A DNA stretch of 8,922 nt. It comes from Flavobacteriales bacterium (lineage in GTDB: Bacteria > Bacteroidota > Bacteroidia > Flavobacteriales_D > Sanyastnellaceae). The stretch's first letter is position 1; every line of letters starts with the position of its first letter. The notes below the pieces were generated by a model, which was given only the letters and a program-made list of their open reading frames with translations, had not been told where the DNA came from and did no database searches. The position numbers and the translations under genes are program-made. The stretch covers positions 1-8,922 of the forward strand of contig CANGVZ010000060.1 of assembly GCA_947457285.1 (NCBI GenBank). The letters run 5' to 3'. Positions 1 through 5,768 of this stretch are shown one piece after another.

Positions 1-1
1 C

Positions 2-451
2 GGAGCGCGTCGAGAAGCCAATGGCATGTTCCGCATCATTGGTCGTGTAGATGACGTGATCAACGTGAGCGGTCACCGCTTTGGTACTGCGGAAATAGAA
101 AACGCCATTAACCAAAATAAAAAAGTAATCGAAAGCGCCGTAGTAGGCTATCCGCACGATATCAAAGGACAAGGCATCTATGCTTATGTTATTTTGAATG
201 ATTACGAAGGCAATAACAATAATCAAACGCGTGATGAAATCATCGAGAGTGTAGTTGAACACATTGGCCGCATTGCTAAACCTGATAAGATACAGTTCGT
301 GACAGGCCTACCAAAGACACGCAGTGGAAAAATCATGCGACGCATTCTCCGAAAAGTGGCAGAAGGCGAAATCAACTCCCTCGGTGACACCACCACCCTA
401 CTCGACCCGCTGGTGGTAGAGGAGATCGTGGATAATAGGATAATAGGATAA
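2..451 (+). CDS. acs: Acetyl-coenzyme A synthetase, C-terminal fragment (5' end outside window)
   Basis: This is the last 149 residues of an AMP-forming acetyl-CoA synthetase, which activates acetate to acetyl-CoA through acetyl-adenylate in the cytoplasm. The frame is open from base 2, so the ATG at 26 is an internal Met. The start of the fragment (GARREANGMFRIIGRVDD) continues into VINVSGHR, the hinge motif where the C-terminal domain rotates between the two half-reactions. PKTRSGKIMRRILR near residues 105-118 is the family's conserved C-terminal motif. Its Lys, codon 329-331, is the catalytic lysine known to be controlled by reversible acetylation. The family-typical ending (LGDTTTLLDP, then VVEEIV) is followed by Asn-Arg-Ile-Ile-Gly and TAA; the final Ile-Ile-Gly and the stop come from an 8-base tandem repeat. 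Family assignment is firm. A propionyl-CoA synthetase paralogue is less likely. Confidence 0.93.
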   Translation, partial: GARREANGMFRIIGRVDDVINVSGHRFGTAEIENAINQNKKVIESAVVGYPHDIKGQGIYAYVILNDYEGNNNNQTRDEIIESVVEHIGRIAKPDKIQFVTGLPKTRSGKIMRRILRKVAEGEINSLGDTTTLLDPLVVEEIVDNRIIG

Positions 452-454
452 TGG
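431..454 (+). repeat. 8-base tandem repeat array A (GATAATAG x2 plus GATAATGG)
   Basis: Three consecutive 8-base units (431-438, 439-446, 447-454) overlap the end of the acetyl-CoA synthetase gene. The last three sense codons and the TAA stop at 449-451 lie inside the array. A G-run follows directly. A degenerate pair with the same period (GATAAAAG, GATAAATA) occurs at 499-514, which suggests the array was once longer or that the region is prone to such repeats. The same unit recurs at 5031-5090 and 5729-5768 on the opposite strand. Confidence 0.85.
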
Positions 455-520
455 GGGGTGGAAGTGTGATAATATCATTTTAATTGGAGGGAGGAAGTGA
501 TAAAAGGATAAATAAAAAAG

Positions 521-528
521 TATTTTCG
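521..528 (+). promoter_or_regulatory. Weak candidate -7 promoter box for the cysteine-rich secreted protein gene
   Basis: TATTTTCG differs from the Bacteroidota -7 consensus TAnnTTTG at one fixed position. It lies 23 bases before the ATG at 552, which would give a leader of roughly 20 bases. No -33 TTTG is found at the expected distance, so this is only a candidate. Confidence 0.2.
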
Positions 529-551
529 ATAAGAATTAAAACTTAATCACT

Positions 552-3500
552 ATGAGAATACTTTTTACTTTACTCTTTTCTTGCTTCTCCTTTCTTTCCT
601 TCTCACAGATTGATATTCCTGGCTGTACTTCATTTGGAGCTTGGAATTATAATCCTGCGGCGAATGTAAACGACGGCACATGTTGCTTTCATCAGTATGT
701 TACTGTAAGTCCTGCTGACTCGGTTCAGATTACTGATGGATTCGACATTATCACACCGGATGAGAACGGTGCTTTTTGTGCCGATGGATTTGTTTTTCTA
801 CTAGTTGATCCATCATACACAGGGCCAATCACTGTCACAATGGCCTCCGGGCAGTCTTATACTTTTTCCATCAATGATATTATTTTATATGAGTATAATT
901 CTTTCTTTGAACAAAGAGTTCAACTGATCTTAGGAAATGAAATCCTTCCTTATTGTGGCGATCCAGAAGCATGTAACTATACTCCAAGCAACCAACAAAT
1001 TGGTTTCTCTTCACACTGCGACTACAGTTGTGTAGGATGCACTGATCCGAACGCCTTTAACTATGAGCCGACAGCGACAATGGATAGTGGTCATTGTTGT
1101 CTAGATTTAAATAATATTATCGTCATAGAATCATCCCACCCAAACACCACACTCCTCATCACAGACGAGTTTGATCACACGCAAGAACTCATCAACTTCT
1201 CCGCAGACACGCTTTGTATGAATGGCAATTGTTTTACAATTGTGAGCATCATCGAACCTGAAGATACTGTTACATACACGTTCACCAATGCTCAAGGTGT
1301 GGTTTTTGACACATTGACGCAAACTTCAGGATATCTCTCTACCGTGATATCCAATGGAGGAATTGTCGGATGCACATATAGTGATGCACAAAATTACAAT
1401 CCTGAAGCAACTTGCTCGAATAATCAGACCTGCATCTTCGTTGATGACAACGGATGTACTGACCCTAATTTTTTCAATTTCGAGCCAGAAGCCTTAGACG
1501 ACGATGGTTCATGCTGCACTCAAGAGTATTTGTATTATGTAACGAGTAATGCTTCATTTGACGTAATAACTTATGGTGAAGACAGCGAAGACTCATTTTA
1601 TGCCAGTGCTAATGATACCATCGAAGTATGCACAATGTTGGGATGCTTGGATTTAACCGCCTATAATTCCTGGCCTTTCAACAGCGTAGGTGATCCTTTT
1701 ATCACTATAATGGATGGATATGGCAATATCGTGGGCCAAACCTATGAATATGGCCTACAACTCATTCTCTACAATAATCCTGCTGACGCGAACATTTGTT
1801 CTGATCCTAACGCTTGCAATTATACTCCCAGCGCAACGTGCTATCAAATTTCAAATCCTACCTGTGACTACAGCTGCTTCGGTTGCACCGACCCCATTGC
1901 TTCCAATTTCGAACCTGATGCTAGCATTGACAATTACAGTTGTTGTTATGGTCTGTATAACATTGTAGGATCAAATAATGCAAATGTGACTGTTACAGCA
2001 TCATTCTCTGACAACTCTACACCGATAGTTTTGAATGATCTGGCCAACAATACGTTTTGTGTTCCTCCGGGCTGCGTGTCACTTGAAATCGTATCAAGCC
2101 CTCCCTCCATTGTTTCATTGTACGATGAAGGTACACTCCTATTTTCTGCCAATATCTCTAGCACCGTTTACTATATATCCAATCAAAGCATAGAGGGTTG
2201 TACTGATCCCAATGCGTGCAACTTTGATCCAGAAGCAAACTGTAATTTCTTGAACGAATGTGACTACAGTTGTATCGGCTGCATGGATCCCAGCGCAGAA
2301 AATTACAATCCAGACGCAGTCATTGATCAAGGCACATGCTGTGAAATGAATTACATGCGTTTAGTCACAACAGAATTATGCCATGCTTATCTCATCAACA
2401 ACCAAACAGGCGATTATATTTCCCTTAATTATGATAATGGCTGGTGTGCAGGCGAGGAGTGCTATACGCTATTCTTAGAAAGTTATTACTGGGAGAGTTT
2501 TGATTACAACATCATCGACAATGACGGAAACGTAATACAGTCTGGTTCTTCGAACCCTATTGGATTGGCAGAGATAGAACTCTATCCTGTAGATAATTTT
2601 CTATGTGGTGATCCATTCGCCTGCAATTATTCACCACAAGCAAGTGAGTGCTTTAATGAGACTTTTTGTGATTTCAGTTGCTATGGCTGCACAGATCCTG
2701 AGGCGCCTAATTATAATAGTGAAGCACTTTTCTCAAGCACTTCTTGTTGTTATGAAGACTGGTTTAGATTCGAGTTTTCTGATGATGTATACTTCCAAAT
2801 TATCAATAATGTGTCTTCCTATTTTGAGAATGGCCACTACCCTGTCCAAGAGGGAGCATGCATTCCGGAATCTTGTTTTCATTTAGATGTTTGGAGTTAT
2901 AATAATGTCATGTTCGACTACACCATTTATAACCCAGATAATGTCATCGTGGCGCAAGGTAGCTCATCAGCATCAGGTCAAATTTCTTTAGATATTGCCA
3001 GAGACCCCAATGATATTGCCGGGTGTATGATTCCCAATGCTTGCAATTACAATCCAAGCGCCACATGTTCATCAGGATTTTGTTCTGGGTGCCAAGGATG
3101 CACAGATCCTAACGCACTAAACTATGCTCAGTATGCGACTATTGAAGATGGTAGTTGTTTTTACGATATCGATCAGCCGCTGATTCAAGAGTCTGTTATT
3201 TATAACGGTGATCAAACAGAATTCCTGGTGCAATTGGATTTCATGAGCATGGGCAACGCTGCTCCATTTTTAGTAACTACAAGCGATGAAACCCAGCCTG
3301 GCATTATCGTGCAATCTGTGAGTTCGGAATATATAGGACCATTTAATTGTACAGAAAACATCGTGGTCACCATTGAGTCCATCAACCCCTTTACGCAAGA
3401 CTTCCATCAAAGCTTGAGCGTGGATGGGGGGTGTATTATTTCTAATACAATTGAAAACAAATCATCACAATCGCCCTTGAAGGTATATCCCAATCCGCTA

Positions 3501-3707
3501 ACAGGTAATTTGATTTATGTGGACATCAACGAAGATTCTAATTCGAGATACTCCATTTTTTCAATCAACGGAACTTTGATTCAAAGTGGTAAAGTTGAAG
3601 GCAATACGATTGGAGTTGAACATCTCTCCGCCGGATCATATATACTTAAAATCTTCAACGACCAACAATCCTACACTCCCATCCACCTCATAAAACTCAC
3701 CCCATAA
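552..3707 (+). CDS. Secreted cysteine-rich modular protein with GCTDP repeats and type A T9SS sorting domain
   Basis: A 1051-residue exported protein. Residues 1-19 form a signal peptide ending SFSQ. A lone GCTSFGAWNYNP ... GTCC repeat at 24-45 is followed by six copies of a larger unit. Each unit is an 83-93 residue beta-rich module (46-134, 184-272, 323-415, 466-548, 598-684, 734-823) plus a cysteine-rich pair (135-183, 273-322, 416-465, 549-597, 685-733, 824-869). Each pair joins CxDPxACNYxP ... CDYSC to GCTDPxAxNYxP ... DxGxCC. Modules 2-6 share C-x4-C; module 1 keeps only the first Cys. I count 62 cysteines, consistent with disulfides outside the cytoplasm. Residues 870-970 look like another beta domain. 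KVYPNP at 977-982 opens a type A T9SS C-terminal domain that runs to about 1049. Two TAA stops follow. GCTDP repeats are common in marine Bacteroidota surface proteins. An adhesive or structural role is inference; no catalytic motif is visible. Confidence 0.9.
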   Translation: MRILFTLLFSCFSFLSFSQIDIPGCTSFGAWNYNPAANVNDGTCCFHQYVTVSPADSVQITDGFDIITPDENGAFCADGFVFLLVDPSYTGPITVTMASGQSYTFSINDIILYEYNSFFEQRVQLILGNEILPYCGDPEACNYTPSNQQIGFSSHCDYSCVGCTDPNAFNYEPTATMDSGHCCLDLNNIIVIESSHPNTTLLITDEFDHTQELINFSADTLCMNGNCFTIVSIIEPEDTVTYTFTNAQGVVFDTLTQTSGYLSTVISNGGIVGCTYSDAQNYNPEATCSNNQTCIFVDDNGCTDPNFFNFEPEALDDDGSCCTQEYLYYVTSNASFDVITYGEDSEDSFYASANDTIEVCTMLGCLDLTAYNSWPFNSVGDPFITIMDGYGNIVGQTYEYGLQLILYNNPADANICSDPNACNYTPSATCYQISNPTCDYSCFGCTDPIASNFEPDASIDNYSCCYGLYNIVGSNNANVTVTASFSDNSTPIVLNDLANNTFCVPPGCVSLEIVSSPPSIVSLYDEGTLLFSANISSTVYYISNQSIEGCTDPNACNFDPEANCNFLNECDYSCIGCMDPSAENYNPDAVIDQGTCCEMNYMRLVTTELCHAYLINNQTGDYISLNYDNGWCAGEECYTLFLESYYWESFDYNIIDNDGNVIQSGSSNPIGLAEIELYPVDNFLCGDPFACNYSPQASECFNETFCDFSCYGCTDPEAPNYNSEALFSSTSCCYEDWFRFEFSDDVYFQIINNVSSYFENGHYPVQEGACIPESCFHLDVWSYNNVMFDYTIYNPDNVIVAQGSSSASGQISLDIARDPNDIAGCMIPNACNYNPSATCSSGFCSGCQGCTDPNALNYAQYATIEDGSCFYDIDQPLIQESVIYNGDQTEFLVQLDFMSMGNAAPFLVTTSDETQPGIIVQSVSSEYIGPFNCTENIVVTIESINPFTQDFHQSLSVDGGCIISNTIENKSSQSPLKVYPNPLTGNLIYVDINEDSNSRYSIFSINGTLIQSGKVEGNTIGVEHLSAGSYILKIFNDQQSYTPIHLIKLTP

Positions 3708-3734
3708 TAATTCGCAAAATTATATAGCGCCCAC

Positions 3735-3806
3735 ACTACCAAACTAGCATACTACCATACTAGCATACTATCATACTATCATACTAGCATACTATCTCAC
3801 TACCAC
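3735..3806. repeat. 8-base tandem repeat array B (ACTANCAT x9) between two convergent genes
   Basis: Nine 8-base units run without interruption: ACTACCAA, ACTAGCAT, ACTACCAT, ACTAGCAT, ACTATCAT twice, ACTAGCAT, ACTATCTC, ACTACCAC. Position 5 varies among G, C and T, and the two end units are most diverged. The array fills most of the gap between the convergent T9SS cargo genes. On the minus strand it overlaps the last codons and the TAG stop (3792-3794) of the leftward gene. The ACTATCAT unit matches CCTATTAT of the other arrays at six of eight positions, so it is probably a related family. Confidence 0.88.
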
Positions 3807-4967
3807 GACGTGCCCCGAAGACTCGTGGACTTCGATGCCGCGGGTGGCGCGGAATTGATAGATATAAATGCCATCGGGAATAAAGTATTCACCTCCGGCG
3901 TGATTGCCCGTCCAAGGTTGAGAGATATTGTCGGATTCGAACACCAGTTGTCCCCAACGATTGAAAATTTGTAACTCAAAGCTATCTGTCTTTGGTCCAA
4001 TTACGCGGAATACATCGTTGAGTCCGTCGCCATCGGGGGTAAATGCATTGGGGGCGAAAAAACGGAACTCTTCAAGCACCACCGGTATGGGATCAGGATC
4101 GTCTATAGGAACTTCAGGGTCCTCCTCTGGGTCTTCCTCCTCCTCTTCTTCTTCAGTGTCGCACGCGATAATTTCAACGCTGGCCTCTTGTGAGCAAACA
4201 CCAATGGTTCTGGTTAGACTGATAGTGCCTGCAGTCGAAACTTGAATACTCGGCGTGGATGCACCCGTGCTCCAATCATAGCTTGCTCCCGGAGCAGCAG
4301 CATTCAAAGTGACAGGACCATTGCAGAGATCACCGCCGACTAGACTAAGTGGAGGCATCGGAACAACGGAAACCATATCAATATACATGTATGGAAATGG
4401 CATGGTACCTGTGTTTTCAAAACCAGATAACACCAAAATATCTTCTCCCCCCTGGGCCACATAAGTACCACTGATCAACGTCCACTGGGTTGGATCATAA
4501 TCAACAGGACCTTGAACATGAGCAGCAAGTCCCAATTCCATAGGACTATCCAAGATAGGATCAGTTGTGAAATAAGCGCCCATGCTCGGTGCTACCTCGG
4601 GCGACTCTTGAGTTACTGAAGAGTAAAATGAAACGCAATAAGATGTACCTGCCACCATAGGAGCCAACAAACTCACTTGAACATATTCTGGATTTCCAAC
4701 ACTCGCCTCCAAATTCAAATACTGATTGCCCTCAAAAGCATCAATAGTAGAAGGCGGAAAGAATACCGCTCCTTCAAAACCTAGGTCGGGCGTATTTGCT
4801 GGATCTAAATCCAAATACTGATTCCACGCCTGCGCGCACATAAGCTCAGTAATAGGAAGCACGCAATTGTCCATTAACTCAAAACTTGGATTAGGCACCA
4901 AATTCTGAGCACTAGAATTAAACGAATGAAAAAAGTGCAAAAGAATTATTATCCAAAATCGTTTCAT
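3792..4967 (-). CDS. Secreted protein with gliding-motility-type (CHU_C, type B) T9SS C-terminal domain
   Basis: A 391-residue exported protein. The ATG at 4965-4967 is chosen because it begins a normal signal peptide (MKRFWIIILL ... SSAQ, cleavage near residue 21). The frame also has an ATG at 5022-5024, but that adds 19 residues unlike a signal. NLVPNPSFE at 22-30 is typical of the start of jelly-roll domains in secreted Bacteroidota proteins, and this region extends to about 203. Residues 206-270 look Ig/PKD-like (YDWSTGASTPSIQVS). An acidic Glu/Asp/Pro linker spans 270-295. APNAFTPDGDGLNDVF at 305-320, NRWGQLVFE and a final HVVVVR mark the CHU_C domain, the type B T9SS signal that sends cargo to the cell surface or medium. 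The last codons and TAG stop lie in a tandem repeat. The ligand is unknown. It converges on the other T9SS cargo gene but need not be functionally linked to it. Confidence 0.88.
   Translation of the reverse strand: MKRFWIIILLHFFHSFNSSAQNLVPNPSFELMDNCVLPITELMCAQAWNQYLDLDPANTPDLGFEGAVFFPPSTIDAFEGNQYLNLEASVGNPEYVQVSLLAPMVAGTSYCVSFYSSVTQESPEVAPSMGAYFTTDPILDSPMELGLAAHVQGPVDYDPTQWTLISGTYVAQGGEDILVLSGFENTGTMPFPYMYIDMVSVVPMPPLSLVGGDLCNGPVTLNAAAPGASYDWSTGASTPSIQVSTAGTISLTRTIGVCSQEASVEIIACDTEEEEEEEDPEEDPEVPIDDPDPIPVVLEEFRFFAPNAFTPDGDGLNDVFRVIGPKTDSFELQIFNRWGQLVFESDNISQPWTGNHAGGEYFIPDGIYIYQFRATRGIEVHESSGHVVVVR
4132..4155 (-). repeat. In-frame GAA/GAG triplet run encoding an acidic linker
   Basis: On the plus strand this is a pure run of TCT/TCC-type triplets. 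Read on the minus strand it gives the run of Glu codons at residues 272-278, which separates the Ig-like region from the T9SS domain. Runs of this kind change length by slippage in whole codons, so linker length could vary between strains without breaking the frame. Confidence 0.6.
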
Positions 4968-5030
4968 AATTGAAGGACAAAAAAGAAAACAAAAAGGTTG
5001 TCCAAAACAACTTCCCATTCCCATCTCCCC

Positions 5031-5090
5031 CCTATTACCCTATTATCTTATTATCCTATTATCTTCTTATCCTATTATCTTCTTATCCTA
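5031..5090. repeat. 8-base tandem repeat array C (CCTATTAT-type, 7.5 units) in a divergent intergenic region
   Basis: Units run in register: CCTATTAC, CCTATTAT, CTTATTAT, CCTATTAT, CTTCTTAT, CCTATTAT, CTTCTTAT and a partial CCTA. The last three full units alternate CTTCTTAT and CCTATTAT, hinting at duplication of a 16-base step. Unlike the other arrays it touches no gene 3' end. It lies between the start of the leftward T9SS cargo gene and the rightward small gene, and its right end merges into a TATCTTTG promoter-like box. Confidence 0.87.
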
Positions 5091-5096
5091 TCTTTG
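5089..5096 (+). promoter_or_regulatory. Probable -7 promoter box (TATCTTTG) for the small HhH-like gene
   Basis: TATCTTTG matches the Bacteroidota -7 consensus TAnnTTTG exactly. It predicts a transcription start near 5100 and a leader of about 30 bases before the ATG at 5132. The first bases of the box are the tail of array C. The -33 position falls inside the array and has no TTTG, so strength is uncertain. Confidence 0.5.
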
Positions 5097-5131
5097 CGGC
5101 ATAAACGATTTGAAAAAACCATTAACCGCGT

Positions 5132-5713
5132 ATGACGATCTCCCGTTATTCTGAAAAAAATGCACTCCAATATCAAGAACTTAAAAAATTAAAAAACTAC
5201 TCCTACCAGAAGATTCTCACCAAAATTTTAGACGAAAAAACACAAAACTCCTTTCTAAAAGTTGATCAAAACTATCTCAATGAAATAGTACTTTGGAAAG
5301 TAAATAGATACGCAGCTTTCAATGATGAGGTTATTCAACTCCTCAATCAAATCAAAGAACAAAAATCTGAATTGATGAATGAGGATGTCACCAGGCTAGT
5401 CCTCTCTTTACTGCTAAAAACACCTGGTGTTCAACTTCCGATGGCCTCTACTATTTTAAGATTTATAAATCCAAAAATTTATCAAATCTATGATCAACGC
5501 GTTGGTCGATATATTAAGTTTGAGAATCCCAATAGTGGAATTCAATCCCCTAAAAACGAAGCTTTAATAGAAAAAACAGTTACCTTTTATCTTGGCTACC
5601 TCCAGCGTCTTAAAGATATTTCAAAAGAAATAAATGTAGAATTCGAACTCCTCGACCGCGTGCTCTACATCGCCGACAAAGACGAAAACAAAGATATCTC
5701 ACTCAAAAAATAA
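5132..5713 (+). CDS. Hypothetical protein with helix-hairpin-helix / OGG-fold-like motif
   Basis: A 193-residue, probably cytoplasmic protein with no signal peptide or membrane segment. LLLKTPGVQLPMASTILRF at residues 93-111, followed by YDQRVGRYI at 120-128, resembles the core of HhH-GPD DNA glycosylases, where an LPGVG hairpin is followed by an Asp in a D-x-R/H-V-x-R context. Here that Asp would be D121. The lysine that bifunctional glycosylases carry between hairpin and Asp is absent. The N-terminal half is helical (LNEIVLWKVNRY at 49-60), and the total is shorter than a normal OGG or MutY protein. I recall similar short proteins in Bacteroidota, usually left as hypothetical. DNA binding is plausible; glycosylase activity is unproven. 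The gene is AT-rich with few G/C-ending codons until about the last 21 codons. It may be an acquired accessory gene. Confidence 0.55.
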   Translation: MTISRYSEKNALQYQELKKLKNYSYQKILTKILDEKTQNSFLKVDQNYLNEIVLWKVNRYAAFNDEVIQLLNQIKEQKSELMNEDVTRLVLSLLLKTPGVQLPMASTILRFINPKIYQIYDQRVGRYIKFENPNSGIQSPKNEALIEKTVTFYLGYLQRLKDISKEINVEFELLDRVLYIADKDENKDISLKK

Positions 5714-5728
5714 CCATTACAATACTAC

Positions 5729-5768
5729 CCTATTATCCTATTACCCTATTATCCTATTACCCTATTAT
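5729..5768. repeat. 8-base tandem repeat array D (CCTATTAT/CCTATTAC x5) between convergent genes
   Basis: Five perfect-length units alternate strictly: CCTATTAT, CCTATTAC, CCTATTAT, CCTATTAC, CCTATTAT. This gives a 16-base higher-order period and suggests recent expansion in 16-base steps. On the minus strand it encodes the last residues, Ile-Ile-Gly, and the TAA stop (5757-5759) of the ureohydrolase gene. The rightward gene stops at 5713, 15 bases before the array. Confidence 0.88.

Noticed and set aside
467..477. Palindrome TGATA-A-TATCA as a regulatory site before the cysteine-rich gene
   Set aside because: It is short and made of the same bases as the nearby degenerate repeat, so symmetry alone is weak evidence.
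1131..1322. Minus-strand open frame inside the cysteine-rich protein gene
   Set aside because: No domain, signal or promoter is seen, and the plus strand here clearly encodes a GCTDP repeat protein.
3707..3723. Hairpin ATAATT-CGCAA-AATTAT after the cysteine-rich gene as a terminator
   Set aside because: The six-pair stem is made only of A-T pairs and no T-run follows, so it is too weak to call.
3735..3806. Possible CRISPR array
   Set aside because: Units are 8 bases and directly adjacent with no unique spacers. This is a simple tandem repeat.
3928..4245. Plus-strand open frame of 105 codons, very serine-rich
   Set aside because: It is the antisense of the CHU_C protein; the Ser run is the complement of the Glu codons in the acidic linker.
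4978..4984. TTTTTTG on the minus strand as a promoter box for the CHU_C protein gene
   Set aside because: The TA of TAnnTTTG is missing and the region is a T-rich tract, so the match carries little weight.
4995..5013. Inverted repeat GTTGT-CCAAA-ACAAC upstream of the CHU_C protein gene as an operator
   Set aside because: Five-base arms in low-complexity sequence are expected by chance, and no regulator is linked to it.
5022..5024. Upstream ATG as start of the CHU_C protein
   Set aside because: The added 19 residues are cysteine- and phenylalanine-rich and would precede a complete signal peptide that starts with MKRFW.
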